A stretch of DNA of 64,000 nt from Acinetobacter calcoaceticus DSM 30006 = CIP 81.8 (GCF_000368965.1 NZ_KB849780.1:744145-808144); one strand, 5' to 3'. Positions 24,818 through 34,748 are shown, numbered from the stretch's first letter. Program-made: numbers and translations. The notes: a model not told the origin generated them from the sequence alone.

Positions 24818-26914
24818 TTATCTTAAAGCATTGTAATGACTTTCTAGGTAGGGTTGATTCTGTTTGAGTATTGAAATGACTTGATTGGCATCTATAGCGG
24901 ACTCAAACAAGAATCCTTGACCTATACTATATCCAAATTGTCGAAGTAGTTCTTCTTGTTCTGGAGTTTCAATTCCTTCTGCAATGAGCCCAAGTGACAG
25001 ATTAGGGGCGAGTAGTCCAATCGCTTGTACAATGGCATAGATAGATGGGTCATGTTGCATCTTTTGTATAAAACTACAATCCACTTTTAAACTGTCAATT
25101 GGATAGTCACGAATATGGGTAAGCGATGAAAAACCTGTACCAAAGTCGTCTAGCGCAATATGTACGCCATGTTGTTTTAATTTATTGAGCGCACGGATCA
25201 CATATTCTGAACCTCGGTCGCCTAGCATATGTTCAGTGACTTCTACTTCAATATAATGTGTTGGAATTTGAAATTGATTGATCTTTTTCAAAAGCTTTTC
25301 AGCATAGTTATCTCTTAAGAACTCAACTGGTGCAGCATTGAGCGAAACAGGAAGAGGTTTAATACCAAGATCTATCCATTTAGCGATGTCACGTAAAACT
25401 TGATGTTGCATAGTTTCACCGATCTTACTCGCTAAATTATAATCTTTAAAAGCCTCTGCAATTTGTGCAGGGTAACCTCTTTGAGCTGAAGTAGTATGCC
25501 ATCGTAATAAAGCTTCAAAACCTACGACACGATGAGTTCTTAAATCTACTTTGGGTTGATAGTAGGGCTGGATGGTATGATGGCGAATAAGCTGGCGTGC
25601 TAAATTAAGTTGAGATGCGACTGTTTCGGTCATTTGCATCATGCATGGATCATACATACGGATACCACCACGACCACGCGCTTTTAAGTCATGCAATGCC
25701 ATATCTGCACAACTTAGTAAACCTGACTGGTCTACGGCATCTTGAGGATAAATTGCACAACCAATACTCATACCACCATTTAGAACATTGCCTAAATAGG
25801 TAATAGGTTGATTTAGCTGCTGAAGTAAAATTGCGGCTAGGTCACGCACATCGCTTTCAGATTTTAGGTTATTAATAATAACCGCAAACTCATCTCCACC
25901 TAGTCTTGCGACAAAGCATCTTTCATCATCAACACAATGACTAAAGCGTTTGGATAAAACTTTTAAAAGATGATCGCCTGCGCTATGCCCTAAAGTGTCA
26001 TTAATATGCTTAAAATGATCAAGATCAATTAATAGTAAACCCACACTTGTTTGACTATCTTTTGAATATGCAAGGGTCCGTTTAAGTTGAAATTTAAATG
26101 AGCGCCGATTACATAAACCGGTCAGGTCATCTCTTTCACTCATATTTCTAAGCTGATTTTCTGTCAAATGCTGTTGAGTAACGTTACGAGATACACAAAG
26201 TATTTGTCCGATTTCACCATTTTCCCGATGAATCGGGGTCAGCATATTATCCCAATATTCGGGGTCCTGATCTGGTAAACAGCTCATTCCAGCAAATCTG
26301 GCAACTTTGCCTTGAAGGGCTTTTTTTAAAGCGACGCGTCCACGTTTACGAATATGAGGTGGCAAAAGCTCAAGCCATTTCATTCCAAATTCTGTTTCAT
26401 CAACAGGAACGCCTAAAGCGAGGCATCCTGATTTATTCATATGAGAAACTGTGCCATCAACATTTAATACTTTAATGCAATCAACACTGATGTCTAACAT
26501 TTGATTTTGTATTTCAATATTCTTTTGCAAGTTTTGTTGTTCTTGAATATCGTGATCAATATCTAAAAAGCTGACATACCATTCACTGGCTAAAGAAGAG
26601 CCGCGATATTTGGAGGCTTGAATAGAAAGTTTGCACCATCTATATTGATTGCCACTTTGTAAAAGTCGGCATTTTAATTCTATTCTTTTTTGCAGGCGAA
26701 TTGCTTCGAGCCATCTATTTTTGACTTCATCTAAATCGACAGGAGATATAAAATCTAACCATTGCTGAGGTAATGGAGAAAAAGTATCCTGCCAATATTC
26801 TGTACACTCTACATTGCAATATAATATCAAGCCATTTTCATCACTTACCCATGTCGGTAGTGGAATTTGCTCAACAATAAAATGCTTTTGGGTGTTGTTC
26901 GACATTGAAGTCAT
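24818..26914 (-). CDS. PAS-PAS-GGDEF-EAL cyclic-di-GMP protein
   Basis: The 698-residue cytoplasmic protein combines two PAS sensory domains (about residues 12-125 and 140-250), a GGDEF domain (GGDEF at 339-343) and an EAL domain (about 440-690). The GGDEF motif is intact, but the usual RxxD inhibitory site is absent: a cysteine sits where its aspartate would be. The EAL domain keeps FEALLRW, the EVTEH metal motif, DDFGTGFSSL, and IAEGIE, so phosphodiesterase activity is expected. Whether the cyclase half is active or only GTP-sensing cannot be read from sequence. There is no membrane segment. AGG lies 8 nt before the start. Confidence 0.92.
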   Translation of the reverse strand: MTSMSNNTQKHFIVEQIPLPTWVSDENGLILYCNVECTEYWQDTFSPLPQQWLDFISPVDLDEVKNRWLEAIRLQKRIELKCRLLQSGNQYRWCKLSIQASKYRGSSLASEWYVSFLDIDHDIQEQQNLQKNIEIQNQMLDISVDCIKVLNVDGTVSHMNKSGCLALGVPVDETEFGMKWLELLPPHIRKRGRVALKKALQGKVARFAGMSCLPDQDPEYWDNMLTPIHRENGEIGQILCVSRNVTQQHLTENQLRNMSERDDLTGLCNRRSFKFQLKRTLAYSKDSQTSVGLLLIDLDHFKHINDTLGHSAGDHLLKVLSKRFSHCVDDERCFVARLGGDEFAVIINNLKSESDVRDLAAILLQQLNQPITYLGNVLNGGMSIGCAIYPQDAVDQSGLLSCADMALHDLKARGRGGIRMYDPCMMQMTETVASQLNLARQLIRHHTIQPYYQPKVDLRTHRVVGFEALLRWHTTSAQRGYPAQIAEAFKDYNLASKIGETMQHQVLRDIAKWIDLGIKPLPVSLNAAPVEFLRDNYAEKLLKKINQFQIPTHYIEVEVTEHMLGDRGSEYVIRALNKLKQHGVHIALDDFGTGFSSLTHIRDYPIDSLKVDCSFIQKMQHDPSIYAIVQAIGLLAPNLSLGLIAEGIETPEQEELLRQFGYSIGQGFLFESAIDANQVISILKQNQPYLESHYNALR

Positions 26915-27379
26915 AACATGCCTAGAAAGATTGTATGGGGTTAATCTATTTATAAGTCATTATTGTAATCTTTCTGTAGTAATCTAAACAGCAATAAATA
27001 AATTTCAATTGTCTTTTTTTTGAACTAAAATTGAGGTGTTAAATATATTATATACTTAATATTTAATTTATGTTTTTGTTATTTATTGATTTTTATCTGT
27101 GTTAAGTTAAAAAAAGATTTATGCTTATTTTTGTAAAAAACTTATTAAAACAGAAGCTTATAATTGTCTTTAGAAACCTATCTTAATAAAACTAATGAAA
27201 ATAAATTATAAAATGATGAGAAGTAAATTGTGATGTTTGAAATTTTAATAACTCAAATTTTAACCATAATATATAGAGAGGGGCAGGTTTTAAAAAGTCT
27301 AGATAAATACAATAACCACCATTAAGTTTACAAAAGTAATATAAAATAAAGGCTTATATTATCGTAAAATTCTTTTTAT

Positions 27380-27448
27380 CAAAAAGGATATATATTTCCT
27401 TTTTGTGCATTTTATAGCCTACATTTTCCCCAAGATGTAGGTTTTTTT
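27380..27448 (+). terminator. Orphan double hairpin ending in an intrinsic terminator
   Basis: Two hairpins follow each other on the plus strand: CAAAAAGGA / TCCTTTTTG (27380-27388 and 27397-27405), then CCTACAT / ATGTAGG (27418-27424 and 27435-27441) with a T7 run. The second loop contains CCCC. No gene on the plus strand ends upstream, because the flanking genes are both on the minus strand. This may be the 3' end of a small RNA. The promoter is not clear. The rest of the 598-bp gap 26915-27512 is very AT-rich with no other support. Confidence 0.5.
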
Positions 27449-27490
27449 TATTCCTAATTTTTGATTTTATAATTTCAAACTATTAAAAAT

Positions 27491-27514
27491 AAAAAAAAGC
27501 CAAATGGCTTTTTT
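27491..27514. terminator. Terminator of the 71-residue basic protein gene
   Basis: The stem AAAAAAGCC / GGCTTTTTT around an AAAT loop (27493-27514) overlaps the stop codon of the minus-strand gene. Runs of A and T on both sides make it bidirectional. Confidence 0.8.
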
Positions 27515-27728
27515 ATACAGTTTCAGGTTTTTTCAACTCTTGTTGAATGTAAAGATTCATATAGTATTGTTCAATATAATCATCTGCATAGTTGTTTGCT
27601 AAGGTTTTGGTTGCCACTTGTTCATGTTTTAAATAGCAGTTTGATTCGAGGTCTTTTTCAAGTACCCACCATTGACGGTTAATACGGCGCACTTGAAACT
27701 TGTCACTTTTGTATTTTCTTTTAGCCAT
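27513..27728 (-). CDS. Small basic hypothetical protein, 71 residues
   Basis: I do not recognise a named family. The protein starts MAKRKYKSDKFQVRRINRQ, strongly basic, and then has a more acidic helical part with many tyrosines and glutamines (YADDYIEQYYMNLYIQQEL). There is no signal or membrane segment. I chose the ATG at 27728; a TTG two codons earlier is less likely. The gene has its own terminator and no operon partners. Its real status is supported by codon pattern and composition only. Confidence 0.6.
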   Translation of the reverse strand: MAKRKYKSDKFQVRRINRQWWVLEKDLESNCYLKHEQVATKTLANNYADDYIEQYYMNLYIQQELKKPETV

Positions 27729-27839
27729 TTTCAAAAATTTGCTATTCAGTTATTGAAAGAGAATTTCTACTGGAGTTAAGAGCTCAAGTCAACAGATGTG
27801 AAGTTAATTGATTATTTTATGTAGGGTATTGTTTCTATC

Positions 27840-27890
27840 AATGCCTTGATGAGGCATTAAAATAGAAAAAGCTCTCCTGAAGAGAGCTTA
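27840..27890 (-). terminator. Two hairpins downstream of the MarR gene
   Basis: Reading on the minus strand after the MarR stop, AAGCTCTC / GAGAGCTT (27869-27876 and 27882-27889) is followed by a T-rich tract. A second stem then appears, ATGCCT / AGGCAT (27841-27846 and 27852-27857). The first is a standard intrinsic terminator; the second may back it up. Confidence 0.75.
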
Positions 27891-27924
27891 GTTCTTATTG
27901 ACGAGTAAAAGATCTATTCCATTT

Positions 27925-28389
27925 TTAACGAGAAAGATTTTTTAAAAGTAATTTTAAACTTTCCATCATTTTTTCTAATTGCAATGGGGTGATACCTTCG
28001 AATGATTGCTCGAGTACTACGCTGGTTAGATCATTAATCTTATTGATCATTTCAGTACCTTTTTCTGTAAGTACCACGCGGGTGATTCGACCATCGGTCT
28101 GACAAGAATAAGTTTCAACTAAACCTTCATCTTTTAAACGATAGACAATTTTAGTTGTCGTCGACATTTTTGAAATAATCATGTCTGAAAGTTCAGAAAC
28201 ACTCGCATGGGGCTTACTGCTTAAAGCCAACATAATGCGTCTACGTGAGTTATCTAAACCATATTTTTTTAAAGCATTATCAATATTTTGTACATACTGA
28301 GCATGTACTTGAGTAATCCAATAATATGGAAAATCTTCAAGAGTAAAAGATTCTGTTGTAGGTAAAAAACGCGCATACTTCTTTGTCAT
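27925..28389 (-). CDS. MarR-family transcriptional regulator
   Basis: The 154-residue protein has the MarR winged-helix plan: an N-terminal dimerisation helix, LDNSRRRIMLALSSKPHASVSELSDM (about residues 46-70), a recognition helix with KMSTTTKIVYRLKDEGLVE, and the wing DGRITRVVLTEKG near residue 99. C-terminal helices complete the dimer. MarR proteins usually repress a neighbouring gene and respond to aromatic compounds. Here no divergent gene lies close (the next upstream gene is over 800 bp away), so its target is unknown. The upstream region has hairpins such as AGCAAGT / ACTTGCT (28465-28492) that may be operators. Confidence 0.88.
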   Translation of the reverse strand: MTKKYARFLPTTESFTLEDFPYYWITQVHAQYVQNIDNALKKYGLDNSRRRIMLALSSKPHASVSELSDMIISKMSTTTKIVYRLKDEGLVETYSCQTDGRITRVVLTEKGTEMINKINDLTSVVLEQSFEGITPLQLEKMMESLKLLLKNLSR

Positions 28390-29015
28390 TGACTTTTCCC
28401 CATACCTTGGTGGATCGCATTTCTGGTGAACTATCTTTAATAGTTGAAAAATATAGTTTCATCAAGCAAGTTATATCAGGACTTTACTTGCTGAGCAAAA
28501 TTTATATAGCTAAATTTAACAATGACATGGTTTAGTTACTCTTGCCTTGATAAACATCCCTATACTTTGCACAAACTACAAATACTTTTCTTCTATAGTC
28601 AAAGTTTGTTGAAAATTAATGTGACTTGATAAGTCATAGTCATTAATTCCTTAAAATCTTTGAACAGATATACAAGATTGCATCTAGGCTTGCTTGATCG
28701 TTAATTAAACGATATTGACTTGCAAACGCATCGTAGAAAAAAAATTATGATTTGACCGTGGCATTGAACGAGATAGTTTTTGTCTCTAAAGTCATAACTA
28801 TGAAAAATCAAGATATTTAAATATAAAATATTTATTAATATCAATATCTTAGTTTGTTTTTTTGTTGATGAAATTTACCATACATTTAACATGAATCATC
28901 TATTATTTAGCAAAATAAAATGGGTTTATTTAACAACTTATTGATTATTTTATATAAAATTAAAAAACTAGTTGAATGATTAGCATTATAAATTTAGCTT
29001 TTTTGTCTATAAATT

Positions 29016-29117
29016 ATATTTTTAACAATTTTTACTCAGGCAGTAGGTCACTCATCTGTTAAATCTCAAAAACACGAAACTTTAACTGTTATGTTGATAG
29101 AAGAAGTACCTGCATAG
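29016..29117 (+). pseudogene. Possible remnant of a tautomerase-like gene
   Basis: Within the 835-bp gap 28390-29224, a frame without a start codon reads AVGHSSVKSQKHETLTVMLI and then EEVPA before a TAG at 29115. The pattern TVxLIEEVPA resembles the strand that ends 4-oxalocrotonate-tautomerase-like proteins. There is no N-terminal catalytic proline region and no ribosome site, so at best this is a scrap of a decayed gene. The rest of the gap is AT-rich with small inverted repeats, for example ATCGTT / AACGAT at 28697-28713. Confidence 0.2.
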
Positions 29118-29187
29118 ATTATGGCGAGAGCTACTCAGAGTAAGTGATATAAGCATTATTAAAACAGATTGTTGAATAGTATTTAAT

Positions 29188-29222
29188 TTAAAAAGGGAGA
29201 ATTAATATTCTCCCTTTTTAAA
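29188..29222. terminator. Terminator of the fru operon
   Basis: A near-perfect 15-bp stem, TTAAAAAGGGAGAAT / ATTCTCCCTTTTTAA, encloses a TAAT loop directly after the fruA stop on the minus strand. It is symmetrical and works in both directions. Confidence 0.9.
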
Positions 29223-29224
29223 AT

Positions 29225-30943
29225 TTATGAAATGGTTACAATTTTTTCTTCTACTTTTTTCTTAACAATTGCATAGCTTATTCCTGTAACAATACTGCCG
29301 GCAGCAATTGCAGCAAGATATAACCAAGCATGATTAATTGCATTGGGAATTAAAAGAACAAATACACCGCCGTGAGGAGTAACTAACTCGCAGTGGAATA
29401 GTGCAACAAGTGCGCCAGTTACTGCACCACCTAAAATACAGGTTGGGATAACACGCATTGGGTCTTTTGCTGCAAAAGGAATTGCACCTTCTGAAATAAA
29501 ACATAAACCTAGTACAAAAGCGGCTTTTCCGGCATCTTTCTCTCCTGTACTAAATTTATTTCTAGCCACGAAAGTCGCAATAGCCATACCAATAGCAGGG
29601 ACCATACCACCCGCCATTGTTGCTGCCATAGGCATATAGGTATTTGTTGTCAATAATCCGACAGTAAAAGCGTAGGCTGCCTTATTGATTGGACCGCCTA
29701 AATCGATACACATCATGCTTGCTAATATAATTCCCATTAACACAGCATTTGTTGTACCCATATTATTTAGGAAGTCTTTCATGAGCTCGAAAATATGTGC
29801 TACAGGTTGTCCAACCACATAGAACATAATAAGGCCAACAAATAATGTTCCTAACAAAGGAATAATTAAAATTGGTTTAAGTGCTTCTAGACTAGTAGGA
29901 AGTTTGAGTTTTTTTGCAATAAAAAGTGCGATATAGCCCGCAAGGAAACCTGAAACGATGCCGCCTAAAAAGCCTGCTTGTAATTGAGAGGCGAGTAAGC
30001 CGCCGATTAAGCCAGGTGCGAGGCCAGGGCGATCAGCAATGGAGTAGGCAATATAACCCGATAACATAGGGACCATGAGCATAAATGCAGCGGCCCCAAT
30101 TTGTTTTAATATGGCTGGTAAACTGCCTGCTTGCTCAGCAGCATTTAAGCCAAAGCATAGGGATAGGGCAATTAGAAGGCCACCAGCCACCACCATAGGT
30201 AACATATAAGAAACACCTGTTAAGAGATGTTTATATACGCCAACTTTTTCGGTTTTATCCTTGTTCTCTGCTGATGTTTGTTGCTTACCTTGATCTAAAA
30301 CTTGTGCATTACTAATCGCTTCAGCAAAGGCTTTATCTGTTTGCTTTAATGCAAAACCAGTACCGCATCGGTAAACACGCTTGCCCACAAAACGGTCTGT
30401 GTTAACTTCAATATCAGTAGCAAGAATCACGATGTCCGCTTCAGCAATAGCTTGGGCTGATAAAATATTTTTTGCACCCACGGAACCTTGTGTTTCTACT
30501 TCAATCTCATAACCAAGTTTTTCTGCACCTTGTTGTAATGCTTCAGCAGCCATAAAGGTATGAGCAACACCTGTAGGACACGCAGTGATTGCAACAAATT
30601 TAGTCGCTTTATTTGGCGATGGCGTATTAGCACTCTGCCAATCTTGAGCTGGCTTTAAATGATCTAAGCCAGTTTGGAAAGCTGAATAAGCATCATTTTT
30701 AATTTCTTCAATGCTAATTAAAGATAAAGGGTGTGTACCAAAAATATTAAGATTTTTCGGACGTTGTCCAATAACAATCACTTGATCAAAGTTTTGATTT
30801 TCTTCGAATTCATCGAGCGAAATTATGTTATTTTCGTAACCCCGTTGGGATGCTACCTGTGCAAGCTTTCGAGCTAAAATCAAAGCATTGACTTGCTGTT
30901 GCGGACTATTAATGACAAATAATAAATGTTTAGCAGTTGGCAT
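29225..30943 (-). CDS. fruA: Fructose PTS transporter, EIIBC component
   Basis: FruA imports fructose and phosphorylates it to fructose 1-phosphate. The 572-residue protein has an N-terminal IIB-like domain (about 1-100), then the active IIB domain with the phospho-cysteine in AITACPTGVAHT (C122). A membrane IIC domain follows from about residue 225 with around ten hydrophobic segments. I chose the ATG at 30943, which overlaps fruK by 14 nt; a GTG three codons upstream is possible. GAGTG precedes the ATG. It is the last gene of fruB-fruK-fruA. Confident. Confidence 0.93.
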   Translation of the reverse strand: MPTAKHLLFVINSPQQQVNALILARKLAQVASQRGYENNIISLDEFEENQNFDQVIVIGQRPKNLNIFGTHPLSLISIEEIKNDAYSAFQTGLDHLKPAQDWQSANTPSPNKATKFVAITACPTGVAHTFMAAEALQQGAEKLGYEIEVETQGSVGAKNILSAQAIAEADIVILATDIEVNTDRFVGKRVYRCGTGFALKQTDKAFAEAISNAQVLDQGKQQTSAENKDKTEKVGVYKHLLTGVSYMLPMVVAGGLLIALSLCFGLNAAEQAGSLPAILKQIGAAAFMLMVPMLSGYIAYSIADRPGLAPGLIGGLLASQLQAGFLGGIVSGFLAGYIALFIAKKLKLPTSLEALKPILIIPLLGTLFVGLIMFYVVGQPVAHIFELMKDFLNNMGTTNAVLMGIILASMMCIDLGGPINKAAYAFTVGLLTTNTYMPMAATMAGGMVPAIGMAIATFVARNKFSTGEKDAGKAAFVLGLCFISEGAIPFAAKDPMRVIPTCILGGAVTGALVALFHCELVTPHGGVFVLLIPNAINHAWLYLAAIAAGSIVTGISYAIVKKKVEEKIVTIS

Positions 30944-31877
30944 CAGATTCACTCAATGAATTGATTGTAGTTTGGGCTTTTAATTGGTTTAGCGTTTCAG
31001 CATTTGGAATACGAAAGCCAATTTGTGTTACAGCATGGCTCGCAATTGCCGTAGCCGTTTTCAATGTTTCTTCGGCAGAGAAGTTATTTATTAGGCCATG
31101 AATCATCCCTGCTAAAAGAGAGTCGCCCGCACCAACGGTACTTTTAACGATCACTTTAGGGGCTTGGGCATGTAGTGGATGTGTTTCATGTAGCCAGTTT
31201 ACACCGTCTTCACCCATCGAAATAATGACATGCTCAATTTTAGCTAAGTTTTTAAAAAGCTTTTTTTGTTCAGTATAGGTTGTGGCAGGAAGCTGATAGC
31301 TTTCTACTAACTCATCGGTGTTTGGTTTAATCATCCATGGTTGGCATTCAATTGCAGCGACTAACGCTTTACCACTTGTATCAAGGGCAACTTTTTTACC
31401 ATGTTTTTGAATGAGCTTAATAAGCTTTTGAAACTCATCAATACTAAAACCTTGTGGAAGACTACCAGCAATAGCAACGACTTCTACTTGCGGCAAAATC
31501 ATTTCGATTTTTTGGAATAGATTCTTTTTATCTAGTTCAGATACTAAAAATCCTTTTCCATTTAAATCGGTCATACGGCCGGAATGTTCAGCAATTTTTA
31601 TATTTTGGCGCGTTTCACCCTCAATATAAATAAATTCAGATTGAAATTGAACTTGCTCAAAATGTGTATCAAAAATCTGTCGATTACTAGTGCCTAGAAA
31701 ACCGGAAACAATAACATCATGTCCTAAATCTTTTAAAACTTGTGCAACATTAAGCCCTTTTCCAGCAGCATGAATCTCTACAGATTCTTGGCGATTTACT
31801 TCACCTATCTGCAACTCATTGAGTTGAATGGTCACATCAATTGCAGGATTTAAAGTAATTGTTAAAATTTTAGCCAT
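30930..31877 (-). CDS. fruK: 1-phosphofructokinase
   Basis: FruK phosphorylates fructose 1-phosphate to fructose 1,6-bisphosphate, linking the PTS product to glycolysis. The 315-residue PfkB/ribokinase-fold protein has ITLNPAIDVTIQL at the start, HAAGKGLNVAQVLKDLG near residue 35, AIAGSLPQGF near 130, and the catalytic anion-hole motif KSTVGAGDSLLAGM near 245. The ATG at 31877 has AGGA at 6 nt; one at 31883 abuts that site and is less likely. It lies 15 nt after fruB and overlaps fruA. Confidence 0.94.
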   Translation of the reverse strand: MAKILTITLNPAIDVTIQLNELQIGEVNRQESVEIHAAGKGLNVAQVLKDLGHDVIVSGFLGTSNRQIFDTHFEQVQFQSEFIYIEGETRQNIKIAEHSGRMTDLNGKGFLVSELDKKNLFQKIEMILPQVEVVAIAGSLPQGFSIDEFQKLIKLIQKHGKKVALDTSGKALVAAIECQPWMIKPNTDELVESYQLPATTYTEQKKLFKNLAKIEHVIISMGEDGVNWLHETHPLHAQAPKVIVKSTVGAGDSLLAGMIHGLINNFSAEETLKTATAIASHAVTQIGFRIPNAETLNQLKAQTTINSLSESDANC

Positions 31878-31892
31878 TACCATTCCTAATCT

Positions 31893-34748
31893 TTACAGTT
31901 CTTGTTCGGATAACTGACGTACAGCAGGGGCGCTATCACATTCAAGTGCACGCTGTGCAAGTATTTGAGCTTGGCTGTAGTTTAGTGTACGAATCTGTGC
32001 TTTTACCAAGGCAATACTATTCGGTGACATACTGAGTTCATCTACACCTAATCCCATAAGAATAGGTACAGCTTTGGGATCAGCTGCTAGTTCACCGCAT
32101 ATTCCTACCCATTTGCCATATTTGTGTGCAGCTTTTACTGTTTGATCAATCAATTGCAAAATACTTGGATGAAGACCATCTGCTTCAGCAGACAGGATAG
32201 GATGGCCACGGTCAATAGCTAAGGTATATTGAGTTAAGTCATTTGTTCCAATACTGAAAAAGTCCACTTCTTGAGCAAGAATAGGGGTAAGTAATGCGGC
32301 AGAAGGAACTTCTATCATAATGCCAACTTGTAAGTTCGCACACGTATATGCAGCTTTTACTTCATCAAGAATTGCTTTAGCTGCACGCCATTCTTCTACA
32401 CGACCAATCATTGGGAACATGATTCTTAAAGGGCGATCATCTGCGGCTTTAAGCAAAGCAGTAAGTTGTTGACGCAATAGCTCTGGCCGTCTTAAGGTTA
32501 AGCGAATGCCTCTTAGTCCTAAAAACGGGTTTTCTTCTTCTGCAATCGGTAGGTAAGGCAGAGGTTTATCACCTCCTACATCTAAAGTGCGTACTACGAG
32601 AGGACGACCAGCAAGTGCATCTAAGACAACCCGATAATCTGCTTCTTGGGCTGCCTCATTTGGGGCGCTGCTATGAGCCATAAAAACAAGCTCTGTTCTA
32701 AGTAGGCCAATTGCTTCCGCGCCACATTCTACTGCGTGGGCTGTAGCTTGAACTTTTCCTAAATTGGCTGCAATTTCGATTTGGTGTTGATCTAGAGTAA
32801 TCGCAGGTTCTTGGCAGTGGCGTTCAGCCTCTTCACGAATTTTTTGTTGAAACTCACGTTCCTGTTTTGCGTGTTCGATTTGTTGAGTAGTTGGATCTAA
32901 AACAAAAGCTCCCGTGTCTCCATTAATTAGAAGAGAGCTTTTCTGCTCAATATCTAATACTTGATCACCAGCACCAACAATGGCAGGAATACCTAAAGCA
33001 CGCGCAACAATAGCACTATGGGCACTAGCACCGCCAACAGCTGTTAAAATACCAGCAACACGATCTTTATTAAGGCGAGCGACATCACTTGGCCCGACAT
33101 CATACATGATCAGGATATAAGGCTCTTTAGGTTCTTCGATGATAACTTCACCACAGAGTTGAGCCAAAACTCGATCACCAATATCACGTAAGTCTGTAGC
33201 ACGTTCAGCCAGTAAACGGTCTGGTAAAGCCGCTTGCTCTTTAGCTGCTGCTTCAATATGTTCATGCCAAGCAGCAGGGGCAGAAAGATTTAAGTTAATC
33301 TTTTGATAAACACCATTAATGAGATCGGGGTCATCAAGCATTTCCAAATGTGCTTGGAATATTTGCTTAATTTCAGAAGCTTCAGATTTCGCAATCACTT
33401 GGTGAATATTGTTTTTAACTGCATGAAGAGCAATATCAAGTTTTTCTTTCTCAGCTTTAACACTTAAACCCATACGTTCATATTGATAAACTTTAGGTTT
33501 AATGACATGTACTGGGCCAAAAGCTAAACCACTAGAAGCCGGAATACCTGTATTTGTACTCAATGTTTTTGGTAATGATGTTACTGTTTGAGGGGTTTTG
33601 TCTTCTTTGGTATCTGAAGAGAGTAGTGGTTCAATTTCTTCCCCTAAGCCTTGTTGTACTGCCAAAATCACTTTATCTAAGGCTTCTACTGCATCTGTTC
33701 CTGGTTCAGCAATGAAACGTAAAGTTTGGCCGCGTTTACATCCTAAAGCCAATAAGCGAGTCAAACTCTTAGCTGAAACAAAACTACCTTCATCTACTGC
33801 AACTTGAATATCGCCTTGAAAAGTTTTTGTTAAGTTCACTAAATGAGTCGCGGGTCTAGCATGTAATCCATGTGCATTGGCCAATACAACTGAACGGTTT
33901 GGCCAATCGGGAATCACTTCCGCACCAATAATTTTAGCAATTTCATTTGGTGCTTGGGTTTGATCTAGTTGTGCAACTTGTTCTGGATTAAATAAAATAT
34001 CAATCAGCCGATTAAATCTTTGGCTATCTAACTGATCATTTGCAGCAACACAGACTAAAGTATTTAGTTTCTGCCCGTTTAAATCTAAGGGATGACGTGG
34101 TTTTACAATACTAATAGCTGGTTGTTGAACAAACTGATTACTAGAAACAGACCAGATCTGGTCTTGCAACTGAATGACTTGCTCTGGAGCTAGAGAACTT
34201 AAAAAACCACATTTTACGAAATTCTGTTTTTTAAGCACTTGAGTTGCTGCCCAAAACAAATCTTCAATATCTTGAGCTTCAATTTCAGTTTGAATTAAAT
34301 TTTCATGTAGTGTTAAAGATAATGGTTGAGCTTGTAATAGTTCAATAATTTGTTCAGGTTGTGATGCATTTTTTACTTGTTCACTTACATCCTGCATTAA
34401 CGCTCTAGTTAATATTTGTAATACTTGTAAATGTTCATCAGATTTTGCTGCAATAACAACAGCTAAATAAATCGTATTTTCCCCATCCCATATTATTCCT
34501 TCTGGAAAATGGGCTAAACGAATACCAGTTTTTAAAATAAATTCTCGTGACTGAGGAGTCCCATGGGGGATTGCAATTCTCTGACCTAAATAGGTCGCAC
34601 TTTGCTGTTCTCGGTTGATAAGTCCTGTTATATAGTCAGGAGTAACCAACCCATCTTTCACTAATATATCTACTAGACACTGTAATGCATGTTGTTTATC
34701 AACAGCATGTTGATTCATATGAATATGTTGAGGCTCTAGTGCTAGCAT
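31893..34748 (-). CDS. fruB: Fused fructose PTS protein IIA-HPr-EI (multiphosphoryl transfer protein)
   Basis: This 951-residue protein carries phosphate from phosphoenolpyruvate to FruA within one chain. The fructose-type EIIA domain has its phospho-histidine in IAIPHGTPQ (H62). A linker region follows (about 145-285), then an HPr domain with NAHGLHARPA (H296). The rest is a complete enzyme I (about 400-951) with GGASAHSAIV (H577), LDVGGDKPLPYL near 725 and GICGELAAD near 890. The order matches FruB of Pseudomonas-type organisms. AAGGA lies 5 nt before the ATG. The fused chain makes the operon self-sufficient for fructose uptake. A terminator-like leader sits 40-100 nt upstream. Confidence 0.95.
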   Translation of the reverse strand: MLALEPQHIHMNQHAVDKQHALQCLVDILVKDGLVTPDYITGLINREQQSATYLGQRIAIPHGTPQSREFILKTGIRLAHFPEGIIWDGENTIYLAVVIAAKSDEHLQVLQILTRALMQDVSEQVKNASQPEQIIELLQAQPLSLTLHENLIQTEIEAQDIEDLFWAATQVLKKQNFVKCGFLSSLAPEQVIQLQDQIWSVSSNQFVQQPAISIVKPRHPLDLNGQKLNTLVCVAANDQLDSQRFNRLIDILFNPEQVAQLDQTQAPNEIAKIIGAEVIPDWPNRSVVLANAHGLHARPATHLVNLTKTFQGDIQVAVDEGSFVSAKSLTRLLALGCKRGQTLRFIAEPGTDAVEALDKVILAVQQGLGEEIEPLLSSDTKEDKTPQTVTSLPKTLSTNTGIPASSGLAFGPVHVIKPKVYQYERMGLSVKAEKEKLDIALHAVKNNIHQVIAKSEASEIKQIFQAHLEMLDDPDLINGVYQKINLNLSAPAAWHEHIEAAAKEQAALPDRLLAERATDLRDIGDRVLAQLCGEVIIEEPKEPYILIMYDVGPSDVARLNKDRVAGILTAVGGASAHSAIVARALGIPAIVGAGDQVLDIEQKSSLLINGDTGAFVLDPTTQQIEHAKQEREFQQKIREEAERHCQEPAITLDQHQIEIAANLGKVQATAHAVECGAEAIGLLRTELVFMAHSSAPNEAAQEADYRVVLDALAGRPLVVRTLDVGGDKPLPYLPIAEEENPFLGLRGIRLTLRRPELLRQQLTALLKAADDRPLRIMFPMIGRVEEWRAAKAILDEVKAAYTCANLQVGIMIEVPSAALLTPILAQEVDFFSIGTNDLTQYTLAIDRGHPILSAEADGLHPSILQLIDQTVKAAHKYGKWVGICGELAADPKAVPILMGLGVDELSMSPNSIALVKAQIRTLNYSQAQILAQRALECDSAPAVRQLSEQEL

